Positions 37,021-46,352 of a DNA stretch of 64,000 nucleotides are shown in pieces. The position numbers and the translations under genes are program-made. How positions within the stretch are numbered: position 1 is the stretch's first letter; each line of letters starts with the position of its first letter. The notes beneath the pieces were generated by a model that did not search any database, was not told where the DNA came from, and saw only the letters and a list, made by a program, of their open reading frames with translations. The DNA lies in contig NZ_JAUSSH010000013.1 in NCBI RefSeq assembly GCF_030812255.1, positions 62,001 through 126,000 of the forward strand, in the 5' to 3' direction. This DNA is from Paeniglutamicibacter psychrophenolicus. GTDB taxonomy: Bacteria > Actinomycetota > Actinomycetes > Actinomycetales > Micrococcaceae.

Positions 37021-37072
37021 CGGTGCCGCCCATGGGCACGAAGGAACGGGAGGCGCTTGCGCGGCCCACGGG

Positions 37073-37110
37073 CGAACGCCAGGGTCCCCGGTCGGGGCCC
37101 CTGGCGTTCG
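37073..37110. terminator. Terminator hairpin after dctA
   Basis: CGAACGCCAGGG-T-CCCC / CGGGG-C-CCCTGGCGTTCG: an almost perfect stem with one mismatch and a 3-base loop, 20 bases past the dctA stop. Confidence 0.75.
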
Positions 37111-37129
37111 TGCGGAAGTTCCGCGCAGC

Positions 37130-38446
37130 CTAGTGCTCGTTGGCGGTCAGCGAGAGTTCGTCGAAGGGACGGTCACCGGCGAGCACGGCGCGGGCCTGCT
37201 CCATGTCGATTTCCTTGGTCCACGTGCCGATCAGCAGCGTCGCCACCGCGTTGCCGGTGAAGTTGGTCAGTGCGCGGGCCTCGGACATGAACTTGTCGAT
37301 GCCCACGATCACTCCCATGCCGTCGAGCAGTTCCGGGCGGTGCGACTGCAGGCCGGCGGCCAACGTGGCCAGGCCCGCGCCGGTGACCCCGGCGGCGCCC
37401 TTGGAGGCGATGATCATGAAGACCAGCAGGGAGATCTGCTCGCCGAGGTTCATCGGCATGCCCATGGCGGTGGAGACGAACAGCGCGCTCATGGTCAAGT
37501 AGATGGCGGTGCCGTCGAGGTTGAAGGAGTAGCCGGTGGGAACCGTGATGCCCACGACCGGCTTGGAGACGCCCACGTGCTCCATCTTGGCGATCAGGCG
37601 CGGCAGGGCCGACTCGGAGGACGAGGTGGAGAAGATCAGCAGGTACTCGCGGGCCAGGTACTTCAGCAGCGCGAAGATGTTCAGCCCGGTCACGGCGCGC
37701 AGCAGCGAGCCGAGGATGACCACGATGAACAGGGCACAGGTGGCGTAGAAGGCGCCCATGAGGATGGCCATGGAGCCGATGGCGGCCCAGCCGGTGGCGC
37801 CGACGACCGCGGCGATGGCACCGAAGGCGCCGATCGGGGCGATCCACATGATCATCATCATCAGGCGGAAGACCACCGCCTGGATGTGCCTGATGGCGCC
37901 GAGCACCGGCTCTCCGCTCTTGCCCATGGACTGCAGTGCGAAGCCGACGAACAGGGCCAGCACCAGGGTGGGCAGCACCGGGATGTCGCCCGGGATCAGT
38001 TCGAGCAGGAACTTGACGGTGGCGTTTTCGGTTCCGCCGGCGGCGCCCTCGTAGGGCTGCAGCTTCAGGCCCGCCCCGGGGTGGATCAGGTTGCCGACGA
38101 ACAGGCCGATGGCCAGGGCGAAGGTGGACATGGTGATGAAGTAGAGCAGTGCCAGGCCGCCGACCTTGCCGACGGTGGCGGCCTTCGCGATCGAGCCGAT
38201 GCCCAAAACGATGGTGCAGAAGATGACCGGCGCGATGATCATTTTGATCAGCGCGACGAACCCGGTGCCCAGCGGCTTGAGCGCCTTGCCGAGGTCCGGG
38301 GCCAGCAGGCCGATCGCGGCACCGGCAACCACGGCGATGATCACCATGATGTACAGCCAGTGTGTGCGGTCCTTCTTGGCGGGTGCTTCCTGGTTCTCGA
38401 TCGGGTCCCGGTCCAGGACTCCTGTCGATGTTGGCGTCGTTGCCAT
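37130..38446 (-). CDS. dctA: C4-dicarboxylate:cation symporter DctA
   Basis: A protein of 438 residues, starting at 38446 behind AAGGAG. DAACS (SLC1-like) transporter: eight helices plus two re-entrant loops, with the Ser-rich hairpin FSTSSSESALPRL (about 285) and the substrate motif PTGYSFNLDGTAIY (about 325), then VTGAGLATLAAGL and the NFTGNAVATLLIG helix. It imports succinate, fumarate, malate or aspartate with H+ or Na+. A divergent two-component system of DctS/DcuS type lies immediately upstream and is its likely regulator. Confidence 0.94.
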   Translation of the reverse strand: MATTPTSTGVLDRDPIENQEAPAKKDRTHWLYIMVIIAVVAGAAIGLLAPDLGKALKPLGTGFVALIKMIIAPVIFCTIVLGIGSIAKAATVGKVGGLALLYFITMSTFALAIGLFVGNLIHPGAGLKLQPYEGAAGGTENATVKFLLELIPGDIPVLPTLVLALFVGFALQSMGKSGEPVLGAIRHIQAVVFRLMMMIMWIAPIGAFGAIAAVVGATGWAAIGSMAILMGAFYATCALFIVVILGSLLRAVTGLNIFALLKYLAREYLLIFSTSSSESALPRLIAKMEHVGVSKPVVGITVPTGYSFNLDGTAIYLTMSALFVSTAMGMPMNLGEQISLLVFMIIASKGAAGVTGAGLATLAAGLQSHRPELLDGMGVIVGIDKFMSEARALTNFTGNAVATLLIGTWTKEIDMEQARAVLAGDRPFDELSLTANEH

Positions 38447-38658
38447 GGGGTGGCTCCTTCTGAACGAATGTCTGCTGCGGGGAGGCGGCGGGGGCGGTGG
38501 CGCTTGGTGTGCCCGGGCTTCTTCATCCATGGTGGGGGCGAACGTGATCGATATCTCTCTTGTGTTCATAATGGTCATGGCGCGCTTGCCCGCGTGCCAC
38601 CCTTGAAGGCAGCGCCCATGCACCCGGCACCGGGCACCTCAGACGGAAGGGGGCATCG
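38447..38658. promoter_or_regulatory. dctA / sensor kinase divergent promoter region
   Basis: This 212-bp region is shared by the two divergent units. On the plus strand, TGATCG followed after 16 bases by CATAAT (about 38544-38570) looks like a promoter for the kinase gene. The paired response regulator would be expected to bind here. No clear palindrome was identified. Confidence 0.4.
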
Positions 38659-40380
38659 ATGCCACGGTCCCCGGGCGGCCCGTCCGCCCCCGCATCCAGG
38701 GAACGCCGCCCGATCCCGGCGCGTTCCCCCTACTCGCTGGCGACCCGCATCTTCGTCGCGCAGCTGGCCCTGGTGGCCCTGGTGGTGCTGGTGGTCAGCA
38801 CGGCCAGCTACCTCAATGCCCGGAGCCAGGCCCACGAATTCGCCGCCAAGCGCGTGCTTTCCGTCGCCGAGACCCTGTCCCACGACCCCTTCGTCATCAA
38901 CGCGGTGCAGCGCCCGGACCCCTCCGGTGAGCTGGTGCCCTTTGCCAACAGCATCGTTTCGCACGCGGCGGTGGACTTCGTGACCATCATGGACACCGAC
39001 CGCACCCGCTACACACACCCCACCGCCAGCGAGATCGGCCGCAAGTACGTCGGCAGCGTCGAGCAGGCGCTGGCCGGGCAGAGCCAGGCCGAGGACTACC
39101 GCGGCACCCTGGGCCCCTCGGTGCGCGCCATCGCCCCGATCCGGGATGCCGGCGGGAATGTCACCGCGATGGTGGCCGTGGGCGTGACGCTGCAGTCCCT
39201 CGGCGCCACCCAGGCCGCGCTGGTTCCGGCGATCCTGGCCGTGGGATTGCTGGCGGCGGGGCTTGGCGCGGTGTTCACCTATGCGCTGGCCCGGTACCTG
39301 CGCCGCGCCACCCTGGGCTATGGCCCGGAGGAGCTGCGCCGGCTCTACGCCTACTACTTCTCCGCACTGCATTCGGTGCGCGAGGGCCTGGTGCTGGTCG
39401 ATGCCAGGGGGCGGCTGGTGCTCTACAACGACCAGGCGGCGCAATTGCTGGGCCTGCCGCCGGCCGGGTCGCTGCGCCCGCTGCCGGTCGACCGCCTGGG
39501 GCTGCCCGAGACCGTGGCCGAGCTCTTTGCCTCCGGGCGCCGGGCCGTCGACGAGATCCACCTGACCAGCGACCGGGTGCTGGTGATCTCCCAGCAGAAC
39601 GCCGAGCAGCCCGACACCGGCCCCGGGGCGAAGGTGCGCTGGCCGCTGCGCCGCCGCCTGGTGGAGAGCAAGCTGGGCACCGTGGCCACGCTGCGCGACC
39701 ACACCGAGGTCCAGGCGCTGACCGGGCAGCTCGAATCGATGCGCACGCTCACCGAGGCGCTGCGCGCGCAGACCCACGAGCACGCCAACCGGCTGCACAC
39801 CGTGGCGACGCTGATCGAGCTGGGCCGCGAGCGCGAGGCGCTGGAGTTCGCGGTGGCCGACCGGCAGGAATCCCAGCGATTGACCGACGAGTTCGTGCTG
39901 GCGGTCGACGAGCCGTACCTGACCTCGCTGCTGGTGGGCAAGGCCGCCCAGGCCCACGAGCGCGGCATCGCCCTGACCCTGACCGCCTCCGGGCAGCTGC
40001 CCACCGGCGCCCTGGATGCCCGGGACCTGGTCACCATCACCGGGAACCTGCTGGACAACGCGTTCGACGCGGCGGCCGGCTCCGAGCTGCGCCGGGTGTG
40101 GGCGGATTTCGCCGCCGACGCGGAATCCGTGGTGATCTCGATCGCCGATTCGGGCCCCGGCGTGGATCCGGACCTGCTCGACGAGTACTTCCGCCTGGGG
40201 GTCTCCTCCAAGCCGGTGGTCCCCGGATCCGGCTCGCGCGGGCTGGGCCTGGCGCTGGTGCGCCAGGCGGTCGCGCGCCTGGGCGGGTCCCTGGAAGTGG
40301 ATAATGATGCCGGGGCGATCTTCACCGTGACCCTGCCGATGTCCCGGCACGGCGGGCCCCCGGTCCGCGGCGGGCGCTGA
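38659..40380 (+). CDS. DcuS/CitA/DctS-type sensor histidine kinase
   Basis: A protein of 573 residues. An N-terminal membrane helix (about 28-52) is followed by a periplasmic PDC/CitA-like sensor domain (about 53-185), a second helix (about 190-213), a cytoplasmic PAS domain (about 230-300), an H-box with His373 in QTHEHANRLH, and a HATPase domain (N-box LLDNAFDAA, G-boxes DSGPGVD and GLGLALV). This class senses C4-dicarboxylates or citrate. Adjacency to dctA and a CitB-type regulator supports dicarboxylate sensing. Confidence 0.92.
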   Translation: MPRSPGGPSAPASRERRPIPARSPYSLATRIFVAQLALVALVVLVVSTASYLNARSQAHEFAAKRVLSVAETLSHDPFVINAVQRPDPSGELVPFANSIVSHAAVDFVTIMDTDRTRYTHPTASEIGRKYVGSVEQALAGQSQAEDYRGTLGPSVRAIAPIRDAGGNVTAMVAVGVTLQSLGATQAALVPAILAVGLLAAGLGAVFTYALARYLRRATLGYGPEELRRLYAYYFSALHSVREGLVLVDARGRLVLYNDQAAQLLGLPPAGSLRPLPVDRLGLPETVAELFASGRRAVDEIHLTSDRVLVISQQNAEQPDTGPGAKVRWPLRRRLVESKLGTVATLRDHTEVQALTGQLESMRTLTEALRAQTHEHANRLHTVATLIELGREREALEFAVADRQESQRLTDEFVLAVDEPYLTSLLVGKAAQAHERGIALTLTASGQLPTGALDARDLVTITGNLLDNAFDAAAGSELRRVWADFAADAESVVISIADSGPGVDPDLLDEYFRLGVSSKPVVPGSGSRGLGLALVRQAVARLGGSLEVDNDAGAIFTVTLPMSRHGGPPVRGGR

Positions 40381-40455
40381 GCCCACCGGGTGGCGCCGCG
40401 CCGGCGCACCGCCCTTGACCAGATATTCACGACAGACACGAGGAACCACCGGTCC

Positions 40456-41166
40456 ATGGATACGCACAGAAGCCTCCGCGTCCTGGTCGTGGACGACGAG
40501 CCCACCACTGCCGCCGCGCACGCGAAGTTCGTGGCCCGCGTGCCGGGCTTCAGCGTGCATTCCATCGCGCACAGCGGCAACGAGGTCTTCGCGGCCCTGG
40601 ATGCGGCGCAGGAGGCGGGCACCCCGATCGACCTGGTGCTGCTGGACATGAACCTGCCGGACCTGCACGGCCTGGACGTGGCCCGGCGGGTGCGCGGGCG
40701 CGGGAACACCGTGGACATCATCGCCATCACCGCGATCCGGGACCTGAACGTGGTGCGCACCGCGATTTCCGCCGGGGTGACCCAGTACCTGATCAAGCCC
40801 TTCGGCTTCGCCGCCTTTGCCGAGAAGCTGGAGAACTACCGGCTATTCCGCTTCAACCTGGGCAACGCGGGGCGCACCGCGTCCCAGTCCTCGATCGACA
40901 ACGCGTTTGCGGCGCTGCGCTCGGTGGGCCCCGCTCCCCTGCCCAAGGGGTTGATCACCGAGACCCTCGGCGCGATCTCCGAGACGCTGCGCTCGGCGAG
41001 CGCCGCGCTCTCGGCCACCGAGGTCTCCGAACTGCTGGAGCTGTCCCGGGTCACCGCGAGGCGCTACCTGGAGCACCTGGCCGACACCGGGGACGCGGCC
41101 AAGGCCCCGCGCCACGGGACCCGCGGCCGGCCCGAGTACGAGTACCGCTGGGTCGGCAACGGCTGA
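40456..41166 (+). CDS. CitB/DcuR-type response regulator
   Basis: A protein of 236 residues, starting at the ATG at 40456 behind GAGGAA; the longer frame has no site. The receiver domain has acidic pocket Asp13/Asp14, phospho-acceptor Asp64 (LLLDMNLPD) and IKPF with the conserved Lys near 114. A C-terminal helix-turn-helix (about 175-225, ATEVSELLELSRVTARRYLEHL) is of the CitB/DcuR type. It would activate dctA on dicarboxylate sensing by the upstream kinase. Confidence 0.92.
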   Translation: MDTHRSLRVLVVDDEPTTAAAHAKFVARVPGFSVHSIAHSGNEVFAALDAAQEAGTPIDLVLLDMNLPDLHGLDVARRVRGRGNTVDIIAITAIRDLNVVRTAISAGVTQYLIKPFGFAAFAEKLENYRLFRFNLGNAGRTASQSSIDNAFAALRSVGPAPLPKGLITETLGAISETLRSASAALSATEVSELLELSRVTARRYLEHLADTGDAAKAPRHGTRGRPEYEYRWVGNG

Positions 41167-41178
41167 CCGGCCACCTGG

Positions 41179-43080
41179 TTAGCGGGCGGGGCGCAGGAAC
41201 GGGAGCAGGTCCTCGATGACGCCCGGATCCTCGATGGTGGAGGGCACCGCGTATGGCTTGCCGTCGGCGATCTGCCGCATGGTCTTGCGCAGGATCTTGC
41301 CCGAGCGGGTCTTGGGCAGCGCCGCGACGATGCGCACCTCGCGGAAGTCCGCGACCGGTCCGATGTGCGCGCGCACCATGGACACCAGCTCGCCGCGCAG
41401 TTGCTCCTCGGTGATCCGGGTGCCGCTCTTGAGCACCACGTAGCCGCTGGGGCGCTGGCCCTTGAGCTCGTCCGCCACGCCGATCACGGCGCATTCGGCG
41501 ACCGCCGGGTGGGAGCCGAGCACCTGTTCCATGGCACCGGTGGACAGCCGGTGGCCCGAGACGTTGATGACGTCGTCGGTCCGTCCCATGACGAAGAGGT
41601 AGCCGTCCTCATCCAGGTACCCGGAGTCCCCGGTGGCGTAGTGCCCGGGGAACTGCTCCAGGTAGGTGGCGATGAAGCGCTCGTCGTTGCCCCAGAGCGT
41701 GGCCAGGGTGCCCGGGGGCAGCGGCAGCTTGATGGCGATGTTCCCCTCCTCGCCCGGCCCCAGCTCGGCGCCGAGCCCGTCGAGGATCCGCACGTCGTAG
41801 CCGGGCACCGGGACCGTGGGAGAGCCGGCCTTGGGTTCGAGGGTTTCCAGGCCCACGCAGTTCGAGGCGATGGGCCACCCGGTCTCGGTCTGCCACCAGT
41901 TGTCGATCACCGGCACCCCGAGCTTCTCCCGCGCCCAGGCGTAGGTGTCAGGGTCCAGGCGTTCGCCGGCCACGAAGAAGTGGCGCAGGGAAGTGATGTC
42001 GTGCCCGGCCAGCAGCGCGGCCTGGGGGTCGGCCTTGCGGATGGCCCGCAGCGCGGTGGGTGCGGTGAAGAAGGTGTCGACCTGGTGGTCCTCGATGAGC
42101 CGCCAGAAGGCCCCGGCATCGGGGGTGCCCACGGGTTTGCCCTCGTAGAGCACCGTGGTGGCGCCGGCGATCAGCGGCCCGTAGACGATGTAGGAGTGGC
42201 CCACGACCCAGCCCACATCCGAGGCGGTGAGCATGGTGGAGCCGGGCCCCACCCCGTAGACGGTGCGCATCGAGTAGTCCATGGCCACCGCGTAGCCTCC
42301 CGAGTCCCGCACCACGCCCTTGGGCGATCCGGTGGTTCCGGAGGTGTACAGGATGTACAGCGGGTGGGTCGAGGGCACCGGGACGGCCGCGGCGGCGGTG
42401 GCCGAGGAGACGAGTTCGTCCCAGTCGTGCCAGGGGGTGCCCGTCCCGGCGAACTCGGCCAGGGAGTGCTCGAAGCCGTCGCGGTGGGCGACGATGACGG
42501 TGCGGATCTTGTGCGTGGCCATGGCGATGGCTTCGTTGACGGCCGGCAGGTATTCGATGCGGCGCGAGGGCTCGATGCCGCCGGTGGCGGTGATGATGGC
42601 AACCGGGGTCGCGTCGTCGATGCGTGCGGCCAGTTCCTTGGGCGCGAAGCCGCCAAAGACCACCGAGTGGATGGCGCCGATGCGGGCGCAGGCGAGCATC
42701 GCGATGTGGGCCTGCGGGATCATCGGCAGGTAGATCAGTACCCGGTCCCCCAGGCCGATTCCCTGCCCGCGCAGGACGCCGGCGAAGCGCGCGACCCGAT
42801 CCAGCAAGTCGGCATAGCTGTAGCGTTCCTGGATGCCCAGGAGCGCGGAGTCGTAGACCAGGGCGGTGGCATCCCCGCGGCCGGCGGCCACGTGGCGGTC
42901 CAGTGCGTTGTGGCAGACGTTGAGCATCCCGTCGGGGAACCAGGCGTTGATCGGGGCGCGGCTGGAGTCGAGTCCGGTGGCCGGCGCCCGTTCCCAGTCG
43001 ATCGAGGTGGCGGCCTTGAGCCAGAAGGCCGCCGGGTCGCTGGTGGATTCGGCAAAGGTCTGCGCGTAGGAAGGTGCCAT
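41179..43080 (-). CDS. prpE: Propionyl-CoA synthetase
   Basis: A protein of 633 residues. ANL enzyme: ILYTSGTTGSPKGVV (about 245), the acetyl/propionyl-CoA synthetase signature DNWWQTETGWPI (about 393), hinge RTDDVINVSGHRLSTG and the C-terminal catalytic Lys in TRSGKILRKTM. The shorter length, GHSYIVYGPL and its place opposite the prp operon favour PrpE over Acs. It activates propionate to propionyl-CoA for the 2-methylcitrate cycle. The divergent 163-bp region with the GntR gene has two TGTATACA elements that may control both directions. Confidence 0.87.
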   Translation of the reverse strand: MAPSYAQTFAESTSDPAAFWLKAATSIDWERAPATGLDSSRAPINAWFPDGMLNVCHNALDRHVAAGRGDATALVYDSALLGIQERYSYADLLDRVARFAGVLRGQGIGLGDRVLIYLPMIPQAHIAMLACARIGAIHSVVFGGFAPKELAARIDDATPVAIITATGGIEPSRRIEYLPAVNEAIAMATHKIRTVIVAHRDGFEHSLAEFAGTGTPWHDWDELVSSATAAAAVPVPSTHPLYILYTSGTTGSPKGVVRDSGGYAVAMDYSMRTVYGVGPGSTMLTASDVGWVVGHSYIVYGPLIAGATTVLYEGKPVGTPDAGAFWRLIEDHQVDTFFTAPTALRAIRKADPQAALLAGHDITSLRHFFVAGERLDPDTYAWAREKLGVPVIDNWWQTETGWPIASNCVGLETLEPKAGSPTVPVPGYDVRILDGLGAELGPGEEGNIAIKLPLPPGTLATLWGNDERFIATYLEQFPGHYATGDSGYLDEDGYLFVMGRTDDVINVSGHRLSTGAMEQVLGSHPAVAECAVIGVADELKGQRPSGYVVLKSGTRITEEQLRGELVSMVRAHIGPVADFREVRIVAALPKTRSGKILRKTMRQIADGKPYAVPSTIEDPGVIEDLLPFLRPAR

Positions 43081-43163
43081 GCGAACCGTCCATCCGTTCG
43101 GGTCTGGGGGTTTGTTCGGGTGGAGTCGAGCTTATGACCCGCACCACGAAATTTCAAGAGTCG

Positions 43164-43171
43164 TGTATACA
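43164..43171. promoter_or_regulatory. prpE-proximal TGTATACA element
   Basis: A palindromic octamer TGTATACA, 84 bases upstream of the prpE start. It is identical to the element at 43227-43234, whose centre is 63 bases away (close to six helical turns). Probable operator for the adjacent GntR-type regulator. Confidence 0.55.
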
Positions 43172-43226
43172 TGTAACGAAAATTTGGCCGCATTCTTTCG
43201 AATTGGACGTGACATTTGGCAATTTC

Positions 43227-43234
43227 TGTATACA
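43227..43234. promoter_or_regulatory. gntR-proximal TGTATACA element overlapping a likely -10
   Basis: Core of the palindrome CTGTATACAG (43226-43235). TATACA at 43229-43234 lies 9 bases before the GntR start and could itself be the -10 box, so binding here would block the regulator/prpDBC promoter. The gene would then have a very short leader. Confidence 0.6.
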
Positions 43235-43243
43235 GTTGATGTC

Positions 43244-43888
43244 ATGAGAGCAAGCGACAAGGCCTATGAGGAGCTGCGGACGGACATCGTCGAATGGCGG
43301 TTGCGTCCCGGTGCCGTGCTGGGCGAGGTCGAGCAGGCCGAACGCCTGGGCGTCTCACGCACCCCGCTGCGCGAGGCCCTGGCCCGGCTGGTGGCCGACG
43401 GACTGGCCGTGCAGCAGCGCGGACGCGGCGCCGTCGTCTCGGACGTCTCGCTCGAACACGTCGATGACCTCTTCGCCCTGCGCCGCGCCTTGGAGATCGA
43501 ATCCGCCCGGATTGCCGCACGCCGCGCGGACCCGGCGGTTTTCACCGAGCTGCGCACCCGCTTCCTGGAGGCAGGGAAGGGCGCTGATCCGGAATCCCGG
43601 GAATCCTTCTACCACCTGGCCGCCGAGCTCGATGGCCGCATCGACGCCGCGGTGGCCAACCCCTACATCCAGCAGTCGTTGCGCTCCCTGCGCGTGCACC
43701 TGGCCCGGGTCCGCCGCCTGGCCCAGGACGATCCCGCACGCCTGGCCGTCTCGGCGCTCGAGCACGCAGCGATCGCCGAGGGCATTGCCGCCCGAAACCC
43801 CGACATCGCCGCGGCGGCCACCCAGTTGCACCTGCACCACAGCCTTGAACACATCAAAGCCCATTCCGGCACCCGAGAGGACACCTAA
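43244..43888 (+). CDS. GntR/FadR-type regulator of the propionate genes
   Basis: A protein of 214 residues, starting at the ATG at 43244. The upstream extension crosses the palindrome and is not coding-like. The winged helix is at about 5-75 (KAYEELRTDIVEWRLRPGAVL, GVSRTPLREALARL), followed by a helical FCD effector domain (about 90-210) with conserved Asp/His metal-site residues. Its stop directly abuts the prpD start (TAA-ATG), so it is part of the prp operon. It probably binds TGTATACA and responds to a methylcitrate-cycle intermediate. The ligand is inference. Confidence 0.88.
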   Translation: MRASDKAYEELRTDIVEWRLRPGAVLGEVEQAERLGVSRTPLREALARLVADGLAVQQRGRGAVVSDVSLEHVDDLFALRRALEIESARIAARRADPAVFTELRTRFLEAGKGADPESRESFYHLAAELDGRIDAAVANPYIQQSLRSLRVHLARVRRLAQDDPARLAVSALEHAAIAEGIAARNPDIAAAATQLHLHHSLEHIKAHSGTREDT

Positions 43889-45406
43889 ATGATCAACCAC
43901 CCAGTACGCGTGTACCGCAGTGAAGAAAACCTGGCCCACGAGGACCAGCTCGCGCACAAGATCGCCGTGGTCGCCGCCGACCCCGTCGAGGTCCCCGCGG
44001 AGGTCACCGAGATGATCATCAACCGCGTCATCGACAACGCCTCGGTGGCCATCGCCTCGCTGAACCGCGGCCCGATCGTTGCGGCCCGCGCCCAGGCCCT
44101 GACCCATGCCCCGTCCACCGGCGGCCAGGGTGCCTCGGTCTTCGGGATTTCCGGGAAGGTCTCCCCCGAATGGGCAGCCTGGGCCAACGGCGTGGCGGTG
44201 CGCGAGCTCGACTACCACGACACCTTCCTGGCCGCCGACTACTCCCACCCGGGCGACAACATCCCGCCGATCCTGGCCGTCGCCCAGCACACCGGCGCCA
44301 GCGGCAAGGACCTGATCCGCGGGATCGCCACCGGATACGAGATCCAGGTCGACCTGGTCAAGGCCATCTGCCTGCACAAGCACAAGATCGACCACGTCGC
44401 GCACCTGGGCCCCTCGGCCGCCGCCGGCATCGGCACCCTGCTTGGACTGGATGTCGAAACCATTTTCCAGGCCGTCGGCCAGGGCCTGCACACCACCACC
44501 GCCACCCGCCAGTCGCGCAAGGGCGAGATCTCCACCTGGAAGGCCCACGCCCCGGCCTTCGCCGGCAAGATGGCCGTGGAGGCGGCCGACCGCGCGATGC
44601 GCGGCCAGACCTCCCCGGTGCCGATCTACGAGGGCGAGGACGGCGTCATCGCCTGGCTGCTGGACGGCCCGGACGCCGCCTACACCGTGCCGCTGCCCGC
44701 GTCCGGCGAGGCCAAGCGCGCGATCCTCGACACCTACACCAAGGAGCACTCGGCCGAGTACCAGGCGCAGGCCTGGATCGACCTGGCCCGCAAGCTGAAC
44801 CGCGAACACCCCGAGGCCACCGACCCGAAGAACGTCGCCTCCATCCTGATCAAGACCTCCCACCACACGCACTACGTGATCGGCTCGGGCGCCAACGACC
44901 CGCAGAAATACGACCCGACCGCCTCGCGCGAGACCCTGGACCACTCGATCCCGTACATCTTCGCCGTGGCCCTGCAGGACGGCTCCTGGCACCACGTCGA
45001 TTCATACTCCCCGGAGCGTGCCGGCCGGCCGGACACGGTCGAACTGTGGAACAAGGTCACCACCGAGGAAGACGCGGAGTGGACCCGCCGCTACCATTCG
45101 CTGGACATCAGCGAAAAGGCCTTCGGCGGCACCGTGGTCATCACCCTGGCCGACGGCACCGTGGTCACCGACGAGATCGCCGTGGCCGACGCGCACCCGC
45201 TCGGCGCCCGCCCGTTCGCCCGCGAGCAGTACATCAACAAGTTCCGCACCCTGGCCGCCGGCCTGGTGGAGGACGACGAAATCGACCGCTTCATCGCGGC
45301 GGCCGAGAACCTGGAGAAGCTGGGTGCCGGCGAGCTGGACCAGCTGAACATCCTTGCGGCACCGGGCGTCATCGACCTCGCCGCCGCCCCGAAGGGACTG
45401 TTCTAG
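43889..45406 (+). CDS. prpD: 2-methylcitrate dehydratase
   Basis: A protein of 505 residues of the MmgE/PrpD family. Seen: [26 protein letters not shown] near 105-130 and [20 protein letters not shown] near 170, both typical PrpD blocks, with [10 protein letters not shown] and [10 protein letters not shown] later. It dehydrates 2-methylcitrate to 2-methyl-cis-aconitate. Zero-base spacing on both sides (regulator and prpB) indicates coupled translation. Full length. Confidence 0.95.
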   Translation: MINHPVRVYRSEENLAHEDQLAHKIAVVAADPVEVPAEVTEMIINRVIDNASVAIASLNRGPIVAARAQALTHAPSTGGQGASVFGISGKVSPEWAAWANGVAVRELDYHDTFLAADYSHPGDNIPPILAVAQHTGASGKDLIRGIATGYEIQVDLVKAICLHKHKIDHVAHLGPSAAAGIGTLLGLDVETIFQAVGQGLHTTTATRQSRKGEISTWKAHAPAFAGKMAVEAADRAMRGQTSPVPIYEGEDGVIAWLLDGPDAAYTVPLPASGEAKRAILDTYTKEHSAEYQAQAWIDLARKLNREHPEATDPKNVASILIKTSHHTHYVIGSGANDPQKYDPTASRETLDHSIPYIFAVALQDGSWHHVDSYSPERAGRPDTVELWNKVTTEEDAEWTRRYHSLDISEKAFGGTVVITLADGTVVTDEIAVADAHPLGARPFAREQYINKFRTLAAGLVEDDEIDRFIAAAENLEKLGAGELDQLNILAAPGVIDLAAAPKGLF

Positions 45407-46336
45407 ATGTTGTACTCGAGCGTCACCCCCGAGCAGAAGCGCGCGGCCCTGCGTGAGATGCTCGTGCCGGGAACCGCGCGCCAGTTCCCGGGGGCCTTCA
45501 ACCCGCTTTCGGCCCGGCTGATCGCGGAAAAGGGCTTCGACGGCGTCTACATCTCCGGCGCCGTGCTGGCCAACGACCTGGGACTGCCGGACATCGGTCT
45601 GACCACACTCACCGAGGTCGCCACGCGCGCCGGGCAGATCGCCCGGATGACGGACCTGCCGGCCCTGGTCGATGCCGACACCGGCTTCGGCGAGCCCATG
45701 AACGTGGCCCGCACCATCCAGGAACTCGAGCACGCGGGCCTGGCCGGTTGCCACATCGAGGACCAGTTCAACCCCAAGCGCTGCGGCCACCTGGACGGCA
45801 AGAACGTCGTGGACCTGGACACCATGGTCAAGCGCATTGCCGCCGCCGCCGACGCGCGGCGCGATCCGAACTTCCTGGTCATGGCGCGCACCGACGTGCG
45901 TGGCGTCGAGGGCCTGGGTGCCGTCGTCAACCGGGCCAAGGCCCTGGTGGATGCCGGCGCGGACGCCATCTTCCCCGAGGCCATGAAGGACCTGTCCGAA
46001 TTCGAGGCGGTGTGCAAGGCCGTGGATGTCCCGGTGCTGGCGAACATGACGGAGTTCGGCAAATCCGAACTTTTCACCCGCGAACAGCTGGCCGCCACCG
46101 GCGTGGCCATGGTCATCTACCCGGTGACCCTGCTGCGCAGCGCCATGGGCGAGGCCGAGCGGGTCCTGGACGCGATTGCTGCCCATGGAACCCAGGAGTC
46201 TCGGGTAGATTCAATGTTGACGCGTGCTCGTCTGTACGAGCTGGTTGATTACGAGGCGTACAACCGCTTTGACACCGGGATCTTCAATTTCCAGGTTCCG
46301 GACCTGGATATCCACTCAAACAACGCGAATCTGTAG
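45407..46336 (+). CDS. prpB: 2-methylisocitrate lyase
   Basis: A protein of 309 residues in the isocitrate lyase/PEP mutase family. Metal and substrate motifs are VDADTGFGEP (88-97) and the catalytic-loop KRCGHLDGK with Cys126, which is diagnostic of PrpB. It cleaves 2-methylisocitrate to pyruvate and succinate. The start abuts the prpD stop. The pyruvate produced would feed the Pyc reaction. Confidence 0.96.
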   Translation: MLYSSVTPEQKRAALREMLVPGTARQFPGAFNPLSARLIAEKGFDGVYISGAVLANDLGLPDIGLTTLTEVATRAGQIARMTDLPALVDADTGFGEPMNVARTIQELEHAGLAGCHIEDQFNPKRCGHLDGKNVVDLDTMVKRIAAAADARRDPNFLVMARTDVRGVEGLGAVVNRAKALVDAGADAIFPEAMKDLSEFEAVCKAVDVPVLANMTEFGKSELFTREQLAATGVAMVIYPVTLLRSAMGEAERVLDAIAAHGTQESRVDSMLTRARLYELVDYEAYNRFDTGIFNFQVPDLDIHSNNANL

Positions 46337-46352
46337 GAAACAGGAGCGAGCG

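Noticed and set aside
36599-37069. A 156-codon minus-strand frame overlapping the DUF4231 remnant
   Set aside because: The neighbouring frame carries the recognisable DUF4231 residues; this one is Arg-rich shadow.
36950-38983. A 677-codon plus-strand frame opposite dctA
   Set aside because: His/Gln/Gly-rich shadow of a well-supported transporter.
43355-44995. A 546-codon minus-strand frame opposite gntR-prpD
   Set aside because: Shadow frame (Gly/Val/Arg-rich) with no ribosome site or domain.
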